NCBI GenBank assembly: GCA_900642245.1
Contig: CAAAJI010000052.1
Coordinates: 24,405-63,255 of the forward strand
From: Fragilaria radians
Lineage: Eukaryota > Bacillariophyta > Fragilariophyceae > Fragilariales > Fragilariaceae
Reading direction: 5' to 3'
DNA: 38,851 bases
In this document: positions 31,000 through 38,851 of the stretch, piece by piece
Position numbering within the stretch: position 1 is the stretch's first letter
Layout: each line of letters begins with the position of its first letter
Made by a program: the position numbers and the translations under genes
The notes under the pieces: generated by a model
Told to the model about the DNA's origin: nothing
The model's input: the letters and a program-made list of their open reading frames with translations, nothing else
The model's database searches: none

Positions 31000-31320
31000 G
31001 GCATTACCCTGGGGTAAATACAAGTATTTGAGACTTCCCATGGGATTATGTAATAATCCAGACATTTTCCAAGAGAAAATGAGTTAATGTTTGGTCTGGA
31101 ATTTGCCAGAGCTTACCTCAATGATCTCTTAGTAGTTTCAAAAGACACCTTTGAGAGTCATTTAAAACACCTGGAAGAAGTCTTCACCAGATTGGCAAGT
31201 GCAGGATTGAAAATCAACGCCTCAACAAGTCATTTCTGCTGTGATGAACTTGAATACCTAGGATACCTTATTGATAGGAGAGGAGTTAGACCCACAATTA
31301 AAAGGTGGAAGCTATAATGA
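31000..31320 (+). pseudogene. Ty3/gypsy reverse transcriptase remnant
   Basis: A first frame gives LPWGKYKYLRLPMGLCNNPD and FQEKM (about 31000–31085), then a stop. The next frame (31087–31317) gives ARAYLNDLLVVSKDTFESHL and ELEYLGYLIDRRGVRP. The catalytic YxDD box is YLND, with the first Asp changed to Asn. The upstream palm segment with the first catalytic Asp is missing between about 30970 and 31000. Confidence 0.8.
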
Positions 31321-31880
31321 AAATTAATGCGCCAAAGACTAGAAAGCAGTTAAGAAGCTTCATAGGAATGGTTGACTATTATAAGGACATGTGGTCACAA
31401 AGGTCACACCTATTTGCACCATTATCTTCCCTCACCTTGTCTATAGCAAATTGGGATTGGGCTGAGCAATGTCAAAAGGCTTTTGAGGACATGAAAAGGC
31501 TAATAGCAAAAGAAACATTACTTACATATCCAAATTTCAATAAAACGTTTGAAATACTCACAGATGCAAGCAAAGTCCAGTTAGGAGCTTGTATTTCACA
31601 AGAGGGAAGACATGTGTCCTTCTATAGCAGAAAATTAAAGCCGGCACAGACCAGGTATACCTCCACAGAACGGGAGTTACTATCCATTGTGGAAACACTT
31701 AAAGAATTTTGAAACATTCTTCTAGGACAAAACATAATTGTCCACATAGATCATGCAAATCTAGCCAACAAAAACTTCAACTCGGACAGAGTTATGAGAT
31801 GGAGACTCTTCATAGAAGAATACTCTCCTGATCTACAATATATAAAAGGGGAAGCAATGTTGTAGCTGATGCACTTAGTT
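31305..31880 (+). pseudogene. Ty3/gypsy RT connection and RNase H remnant
   Basis: An open stretch (31305–31712) reads RKQLRSFIGMVDYYKDMW, FEILTDASKVQLGACISQ, VSFYSRKLKPAQTRYTSTER and LLSIVETLKEF, with RNase H acidic residues visible. A TGA at about 31711 (likely from CGA) breaks it. It resumes as NILLGQNIIVHIDHANL and continues to SPDLQYIKGEA near 31850. Confidence 0.8.
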
Positions 31881-31989
31881 GTTTACCCCAAACCTCCACA
31901 TCCAAAATCATTCTATGCTCTTGTTGAATGTCATGAATACAAAAACAAGAATGCAGATAAGACTTTCATGGGGGAAGAAAAGTAGATCA

Positions 31990-32830
31990 CTTGTGTGCTA
32001 CAATAATAAAATAGTAGTTTCAAAACATTTACTACAACATGTAATTGATTGGTATCACATTACCCTGTGTCACCCAGGAATAAATAGAACAGAAGAACAC
32101 TTGTGCCAAAATGAGAGACCAGATCACAACCTATGTGCAAACATGCCCAAGTTGCCAAAGAAACAAATGAAAAGTAAAAAGATATGGATGGCTACCACCA
32201 AAAGACTCAGAAGCTAGTCCTTGGGACAAAATGTGTATTGACTTAATATGACCATACAGAATCCGGAGAAAAGGAAAAAATGATTTCATATGCAAATGTG
32301 TCACAATGATTAACCCAGCAACTGGTTGCTTTGAAATACACCAGTACAATGATAAAAGATCTATAACAGTAGCCAACATAGCTGAACAAGAATGGTTCTC
32401 AAGATATCCTTGTTCAACTCAGATAACTTATGACAGAGGTAGTGAGTTTATAGGCAAAGACTTCCAGTCAATGATAAAAAATGATTATGGAATAAAAGGA
32501 AAATCAATAACGGTTAGAAACCCAAAAGCAAATGCAATTGTTAAGAGGATTCATCAAGTCATTGGGAACATGATCCAAACATTTGAGTTAGAAAGTAACT
32601 ATCTGGATGAAGATGATCCTTGGAAAGGAATCTTAAGTGCCACTGCTTTTGCAGACAGATCCAACTTTCTTATGAGTCTTCAGAGTACTCCAGGACAGCT
32701 TGTGCTTGGAAGAGATATGATCTTTAACATTCAACACACTGCCAATTGGGTATACATTAAACAAACATAACAACACATAATAGATCTCAATAATAAAAGA
32801 GAGAATTCCAAGTGCCAGCAACATGTCTAC
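31990..32830 (+). pseudogene. Ty3/gypsy integrase remnant
   Basis: The zinc-binding part (WYHITLCHPGINRTEEHL near 32050, then TCPSCQ near 32137 in another frame) shows the HHCC pattern. The core (32306–32770) has ITYDRGSEFIGKDFQ and NPKANAIVKRIHQVIGNMIQ. The third catalytic acid, normally Glu in AIVERIH, is Lys here, which should inactivate the strand-transfer centre. Frameshifts occur between the zinc region and the core, and a TAA interrupts the C-terminal part near 32768. Confidence 0.8.
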
Positions 32831-33160
32831 TGTGTAGGAGACAAAGTGCTATTAAATAGAGGGACAGAGAACAAGTATGAATCTTGTACATAGGTCCATT
32901 GGATATCATACAAGTCAATGATAATGGGACAGCACGCCTTAAGTAAATGCTGTGGAAGACACTTATATCAAAAGAAGAAGAATGCCTTACCAAACAGCTC
33001 CTGACCCTGATCATGGGGGGGGCTGCAATATGTGGACTGCAAAGAATTAAAGGAAATATGCTAGTGAGGTTTGAACCCACTAACCTCAGAATCGTGTATC
33101 TTAAGAATTACTTAAGGAAAATGAAATATCTTTACTTAAACAGTTGGGTTAGACAATAAG

Positions 33161-34145
33161 GTCCAACATCAAATACTCAATGCACTAACTAAACCTATAG
33201 GTTAGTTAACTAAACTAACAGTGCGGTTAAAACGGTCTGCCAAAAATGTACGTCCCAAAGTGCACTCCAAATTCACTGGAAATTTTGGTAATCAAGATTA
33301 AATCCTTGGAGCGATTGAATCAGTTTAAGTCTACAACTAAAAAGTACTATAATTAATTGGATTACACTTCTATCACCTATACCACATTATGATACTTTTA
33401 ATTATGCATCACATCACAAAGTAGCCCATAAGTGCACTTGAACTGGATGGATAGTCAAGATTAGTTTATGAAAATTAAGTAATCCAATTTGTGCTTTACT
33501 CACTTGTACTTGATGGCTAGACACATTATTGATATTTACCTCTTATGGTCATTTGTACAGTTGTTGTATTAAAGACAGTATGGTGATTATTTGACCATTC
33601 AATTAGTGCTTCAATCATGGAAATGCAAGAACAGTAAATAGTAGCTTAACTGAGCCTGAAATGAAAGTTTGGAACAGAAGCAGCAACATTCATTTTGACA
33701 TGAACATCTGAAAACTTACTAAAGTATAGTGGCAATATAGGCAGATATTCTTTTTTTACCAAAAATTGTAAATACCGAGTGTGCTTATGAGATAAAAATG
33801 AAGAGGATGGTGTGTGCTTTATCTCGCAATTTATTCCGCTGTAACTGATGGGAAGAAATCAGAAGTATTGATGTAAAGTCAATACTTTTCAAAGATATTA
33901 CATCTTATCTAAAACAAGTAAGGGATTCTCGATTTTTTCTCAAAGAAGTAGGATGTCACATTTGAGTGTGCTATATATTATGAATCGATGTGTCACTGAG
34001 CAGTGTCGTGAATTTATGTTTCCAATGCAAACATTTCATTTACTAATACTATAAAGCAGACCCCAAACATAGCATGTTTGAAGTAAAATAAATGTTCCTT
34101 GTTCCAATGCTGAATACTGCACCCATTAAGTGTAAAACGCAGGGA
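33161..34145. other. Gene-free region between gypsy relic and LRR gene F
   Basis: No gene is seen. An imperfect palindrome (AACTAAACCTATAGGTTAGT) lies near 33188–33208. The last part is the 3' flank of gene F. Confidence 0.45.
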
Positions 34146-35806
34146 TTATCTGCATTTACAACAGTCGCAAGAAATCTTATCACAATCCACATCGATTTGG
34201 CCTGGACATTGTAAAATACTCCCTGATAAATCATTGTTTGCTATCAAAAGAATTGTTAGTTGTGTCATGATACCAATCAGGGAAGACACAGTGCCGGACA
34301 GTTGATTATCGATTAGATCTAGAAATTCCAGTTTGGTCAAATTAAAAATAGAAGAAGGAATTGTTCCTTTTAAATTTGATCTTTGCAAATTCATGCCGGC
34401 TAAGTTGCTCAGTGAAAAAAGGAATGAAGGTAATGTTCCTGATAGCCAAGAATTATTGTTTAAAAACAATATTTCCATATCGGTCAGAGTGGAAATTGAT
34501 GGGAGAGATCCTTCAAACTGATTTGAGTGTAATGTAAGTGACTTCAATTTAGTTAGGGCAGCAATATTAAAAGCAATTGAGCCGCTCAAATGATTTTCCC
34601 CTAATGCCAAGGATCTCAAAGAAGCAATCGTCCAAAGTTCCAAAGGAATATGTCCAGTAAACTTGTTGCCTTCTAAATTTAAAACCTGCAATTTGGTCAA
34701 AGCAACGATGAGTAAAGGGATAGGACCCAATAGCTTATTCTCATGGAAATCCAATACTTCTAAGTTAATCAAGCTCGTCAAGTAAGAAGGAATGGATCCA
34801 GTTAAAGAAGCAGCTTGAAGGCTTAAATGTCGCAATTGAGTCATACAAGAGAGTGAATTGGGAATTGTTCCTGTCATACCATTGATAAGGTTTAAAGAGA
34901 TTAAGTTTGTTAGCAGTCCAATTTCCGTAGGAATAGGCCCAACAGGAGGGTTTGCATCTGCAAACCAAGCTCTTTGGCAACTATCCACGTCCGATATGGA
35001 GACATAATTGCATGCCCGTATCAGCGCATGTTGTGGAGGAGATTCACGAGGACACAAATAAGCATGTGGTGAAGGGTCTAAGTGCGGTGCAACCGAAGGT
35101 GCAAGCGAAAAATCAATTTGAGATGGTAACTGCAAGGGTTTGGGATCGGCGGGCAATGTGGGGGGAGTGTTGTTATGGCTGCGGGTGTAGCTGTTATCCC
35201 TTCATTGGGTGATTGTGAATTCGGAGAGGCAACCCATGTAGGACTTAAAAGTGGCATTGAAGTAGGGGAAGGTGTTGGAGGCCTTCCATAAAGAAATGGT
35301 CTGGGATCAGGAGTCGATACTTGTGTAGGCTTTGATGTCGGCAGTATTGTAGGTTTTGAAGTTGGTGGTGTTGTAGGGTTAAGCATTGGCGGTATCAAAG
35401 GGCTAGATGTTGTTAGTCTTGTGAGCGAAGGTGCTGTCGTAGGAGCAGACATTATCGTAGGGGAAATCGTTTCTGTGAGGCTGAGTGTAGGTGTGACGGA
35501 TAAAAACTTGGGTCCTGGTCCTAATGTGCTAATTTGTAGGGGAAAAGAAGTTGAGATTACAACAGGGAAGAGAGTTGTAGTATGGGAAGGGATCAATGTG
35601 GGTAGTTTGGTTGTCTTCGAAAGTGGGTGTTTAGATCGAACCTTTTTCGTTGGTTTTCTCGTAGCGCCTCGGGTTGGCCACTTTGTTGGACGTGCAGTTG
35701 GAATTTTTGTTTTATTGATTACCATTGGTAGACCTGTGCTCATTTTCTGAGACCTACACATCATAATAAGTCCAAACAGAGTAGTGATACAAATGATGCT
35801 GGCCAT
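34146..35806 (-). CDS. LRR gene F: secreted Pro/Thr-stalk LRR protein (one frameshift)
   Basis: On the − strand the likely start is ATG at 35806 (MASIICITTLFGLIMMC, signal sequence). A Thr/Pro/Ser-rich stalk follows (ARPTKWPTRGATRKPTKK, then SKPTILPTSKPT), coded to about 35170. The frame then shifts by one base within a six-G run (35160–35165, + strand). The next frame carries an N-cap (LIRACNYV...DSC), about ten 24-residue LRRs and the Cys-rich end VDCDKISCDCCKCR, stop TAA at 34146–34148. Without the shift the product would be about 550 residues. The long, clean frames on both sides suggest a homopolymer sequencing error or very recent damage. Unlike A1, A2 and B, I see no separate signal exon. 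Confidence 0.75.
35160..35165 (-). other. Frameshift site in LRR gene F
   Basis: Run of six G on the + strand. The Pro/Thr frame (35806 side) and the LRR frame (34146 side) differ by one base here. One additional base in the run would join them. Confidence 0.7.
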
Positions 35807-36279
35807 ATTTCTTGCCTTCAACTTTGAGACCTATGGAAATTTCGGCAGTCACGATATGCGTTCGCTTTTCCAGTCCTGGATTCGTGACGAGAGGAACAAA
35901 CGTGTCAAAAATCCACATTACAAGGATTATAGCCACACTTTATTTAGAACGGAATTTGTGCAGCGTCTATTGGCAAAACTTAGAGTTTTGCAAGTAAACT
36001 TCCACCACCGTAGGAATGTTCGATATGTAAGATTGAATAATAGATACGTACGATTTGATGACCTCTTACAAACGTCTACCACCAGACTCGCTATTTTAAC
36101 TTGAGTTTATTTTAATAGAATGTGCCAGCATTCCGTACGCTGATTCCTTCACATTAACTAAATTTATTATTTTAATCTTACAGGCTTTTAACCTTGGGCC
36201 TTTTATGCTGGAGCCTCTTCGTACATTGATCTCTAAATCTCGGTCGTTTACCACTGTACTACTAGAATCGCAGCCTTTC
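35807..36279. other. Upstream region of gene F
   Basis: No supportable gene. Short open frames on both strands lack motifs. A promoter for gene F should lie here. Confidence 0.4.
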
Positions 36280-36560
36280 GTTTGACATTTGCTTTCACTC
36301 ATGAGCAATGCCTTCTTCAACAATTTAATTCATGTGAAATTCCCAACAACCCTATTTCTTCGTATGAACTCCACAACGAGCTTGAAACCATGCTGAATTT
36401 ACCACTGCTTGTCTTCACATTGATGGATAAAATCAACAGCGCAAATGCTACTTTGTTTAAATCAAAGAACTTTGTCATTGTTGTTCCATCCATTTCCATG
36501 TTGACTTCATTGTTGGTCTTTGGGATTGTGAGTTTACCAGCAGGTTATCCTTGATATCAT
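36280..36560 (-). pseudogene. Possible copia gag remnant
   Basis: A − strand frame contains FALLILSINVKTSSGKFSMV, similar in pattern to the segment of algal copia gag polyproteins that reads A-x-x-x-L-I-x-SI----(S/T)SGK-AF--V. Stops flank it. No zinc knuckle is visible. The assignment is tentative and rests partly on a copia RT relic in the same orientation about 1 kb away. Confidence 0.4.
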
Positions 36561-37269
36561 GCTTTTTTAATGTTGCTATACTGTCTGTATCTAGAATTGG
36601 TATCTTCTTCAAATGTGGACGGGATTACCTTCTCTGGTACATTTGCATGTTTATCCAAACCAGGTTTTTCTTTAATTAGCGTCTTGAAACACTTTCCCAA
36701 TCATATAACTTTTTTAAATGGAATCTTGGAAAACAGAATCTCGTAGATCTTGACGTGAAAACAAATTTCCAAACTCATGTAGGTCCAAACTAGATAACAG
36801 GATCATGTTCTTGATACTACAGAGGTTCATAGAGATGATCAATGACTTAGACGTATTGTAGAGGCCCATTCACTTCAAAAAGACTTTTAATTCTTGACAA
36901 TATGTATTGGATTGCATTGCCAAAATTCTTTAATCTTAGGGTTAATATAGTTTATGGGAGAATAAGCAAGGTTATGCGTTTTACGTGAGAACAGTGATGA
37001 GAATATAAGAAGTAGATAAAGTTGACCTATCACCAAAAATCATCAGTCATCGTACAGCTGTACAACTACTAGAAATGGGCAATGGCATATAACTGTTAGT
37101 ATGGCAGGAGTCAGCAGTAATTGTAGTGGTTACAGAAAATCATCTTTTCTGTGACTTTTGGGTTCGAAATCTCACTGCTACCGCTTGTTATTTACCATTA
37201 GTAGTAATTAGACTGAATAAACATTCTTCAATATCATACATTGTTAAATAGAGAAGCTTACCAACACCA
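36561..37269. other. Gene-free AT-rich region
   Basis: Nothing recognisable was seen. It lies between two copia-like relics of the same orientation and may be degraded element sequence. Confidence 0.4.
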
Positions 37270-37760
37270 TAAAAATAACGGCTTTGTCATTCTTCATCAA
37301 TAAGCTCCAAATCCGTTTCTGGTCAGACCACTATAGACCTTGGCGTCCTACCGACTGACTTTCCGAATCCTTCATCCCTGAATTCTTGAAGCAAGTTATG
37401 GATCTCGTGACGTGGCAAAATCATGATCTGATTCAAAACCTGGTTTTTGACGACATGACAACTCAAATAGTCCAAGATACTACTTTCAATCTTTAAATTG
37501 AATCCACTTTTACTTCAATCAACAATTAGCTTGACAAGTTGCTCCTCTCTACCAACAACAAGGCAATCATGAACATCAATTCTGAGGCACACAACTCTAT
37601 CTTCATGCCATTTAGATAACAAGCACGGATCTGACTTATTCTTCTTGCACCCAATAGACTGTATGACCGAAATAATATATTTTACAACACTCTCTTACTC
37701 TTTGAACTAGACCGTCGATTGTTTTCTTTTGTATTTGAAACAACTACAAAGTAGCTTCAA
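37270..37760 (-). pseudogene. Ty1/copia reverse transcriptase remnant
   Basis: On the − strand, frames read TIDGLVQ (matching IYGLVQ-AR), then SDPCLLSKWHEDRVVCLRID and VHDCLVVGREEQ (about 37640–37550). SGFNLKIESSILDYLSCHVV follows, then ILPRHEIHNL and PRSIVV-stop-PETD. This is the copia RT catalytic region through the TPGTP segment. The active-site YVDD is replaced by DVHD. Stops and small shifts are present. Confidence 0.75.
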
Positions 37761-38851
37761 TCCCATTGCGACCAAGATTGTTTCCCTTGGATGTCATTGC
37801 TCTAAGCCGCTCTAAGAGCTTATACAAATTGTAAATTATGATCTAAAAAGTTACTTGTATCTTTGATCTCATGTGAATCAATTGCAACGTGTTTCCTTGA
37901 CCACGTATTCTCTTTAGCGTAAGTTTTAGATTCAATACTTAACATTTAGACTTTGTGATCTCAGATTTATGACTTAGATTCATCAATCGTGAATCTTGAT
38001 AGATTCCTGTTTGTTACTTAGGAATCTGTAATAGTTATTTCTACCGCATAAATATATATATTTTTTTTAATTTATGAACCTTGGCGGTCTCCTCCAATCT
38101 ATCGGAGCCACAATGCTCCAATATCTTTGAAAAATCGAGCATGATGATGCTCTTTCCAGGAATTAAACCTCTTTTTTGTAAATGTATGCAACAGAGGACT
38201 CATCAATAGACGGTTTGAACCCTGAACTGGAGCCATTTATAGTTCTTATCACTCTGTCAACAATAACAGAAGCAGCTCTCTTTGACAAGTAAATAGATAT
38301 TACTTTTTGCTGAACGTTTCGCCAAACATTTCAGATTTCCAACCTTAGTTGTCATCATACTTTTGCAGTTATCCACAGCAATGTTTTCGTTAATTTCTTC
38401 AATATTGAAACAATCCTATTGTAGAATTGCACGAATGCCCTCATTCTCCAAAATCATTTTAGATACCCTCCCCTCCGTTAACTTCTCATTCTTGACCGTA
38501 GCTGGAAATACCACATCTCGTAAGACAGCTTTGTTTAATATGAAGAAAGTGTGATGCATAGTGTCATCAAGAAGAATTAATTCAATAGAGACAACTATAA
38601 AAATGGCAAGCTCTATAACAATTCCAAAAGAATGTTATTTAAATACATTTAGAGTGAACTATTCTTATCAAAGGAATTATAAGAAAATTACTATCAATAT
38701 CAATATTGAGATACTGTGCTTATATAGTAGAGTATCATCCACGGTGGTTGAAACAGGCTTTCGTTAAATCGTCTATCCTTAACTATATTGAGGAACAGCT
38801 CTCACGAATCATAGTTTCTCAATCTGTACGATAAATTGTACCCTCGAGTTT
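37761..38851. other. Unassigned region at the right edge
   Basis: No gene can be supported. Part of the − strand around 38060–38400 has short open stretches (for example IIMLDFSKILEHCGSDRL) that look coding-derived, but I cannot name a family. A (TA)n–T tract lies at 38051–38068. Confidence 0.35.

Larger units (their letters stand above)
30200..33160 (+). mobile_element. Decayed Ty3/gypsy retrotransposon (gag end–pro–pol)
   Basis: On the + strand, in canonical Ty3/gypsy order: gag end (about 30200–30340, EIEYQKKLK... GELTGEEVN), protease, RT, RNase H, integrase zinc region, integrase core and a C-terminal segment (IIQVNDNGTARLK near 32910). Many stops and frameshifts separate the parts, and the N-terminal RT half is deleted. 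No flanking LTRs were found by eye, so the outer borders are approximate. It is opposite in orientation to, and of a similar family as, the relic at 9172–11305. Confidence 0.8.

Noticed and set aside
33060..33110. tRNA-like T-arm on the − strand (GTGGGTTCAAACCTCAC)
   Set aside because: The stem and TTCAAAC loop look right, but no matching acceptor stem, D-arm or anticodon arm can be folded around it. It is coding-derived gypsy sequence.
1..38851. CRISPR arrays, bacterial operons, rRNA genes
   Set aside because: Spliced genes, retroelements and composition indicate eukaryotic nuclear DNA; no regularly spaced repeats or rRNA signatures were seen.

Overview
This is a eukaryotic, AT-rich nuclear scaffold. 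Short GT–AG introns (72–90 nt), secreted 24-residue LRR proteins with Pro/Thr linkers, Ty1/copia and Ty3/gypsy remnants, a piggyBac-type relic and a LOV photosensor together suggest a stramenopile alga, most likely a diatom. This assignment is inference; no marker gene is present. A 20-N gap lies at 24759–24778.

Layout. (1) 1–19050: a cluster of related secreted LRR genes and relics. These are gene E (left-edge partial, +), A1 (2897–3988, +), a 3' fragment of an A-type gene (5606–5827, +), B (7345–8739, −), A2 (14766–15947, −) and a B-type pseudogene D (about 17996–19048, −). They are separated by decayed retroelements: a gypsy relic bounded by 167-bp direct repeats (9172–11305, −), copia fragments in + orientation (13330–14250) and a copia RT fragment on − (16590–17160). 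(2) 19190–21290: a broken piggyBac-like transposase (+), followed by a broken antisense coding relic that resembles the P2X7-type zinc-binding domain. (3) 22250–24595: an intact single-exon gene for a CAP-Gly + coiled-coil + LOV protein with a long basic, repetitive tail. Its 3' part is present again after the N gap (24780–25766). (4) 26717–28750: an intact type II membrane protein resembling a glycosyltransferase. (5) about 30200–33160: a decayed Ty3/gypsy gag-pol (+). (6) 34146–35806: a sixth LRR gene (F, −), interrupted by one frameshift in a G6 run. (7) 36280–38050: copia gag-like and RT relics (−), then unassigned DNA.

How the genes work together. The LRR genes share one plan: a hydrophobic signal sequence, a Pro/Thr-rich stalk, a Cys-bearing N-cap, plant-type LRRs and a short Cys-rich end. 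In A1, A2 and B the signal sequence is a separate 49-nt exon ending in phase 1. They look like rapidly duplicating extracellular recognition or adhesion proteins. The CAP-Gly–LOV gene is the most striking locus. All recognisable flavin-binding LOV residues are present, including the photoactive Cys, next to a microtubule plus-end-type domain. This suggests a blue-light-responsive cytoskeletal protein.
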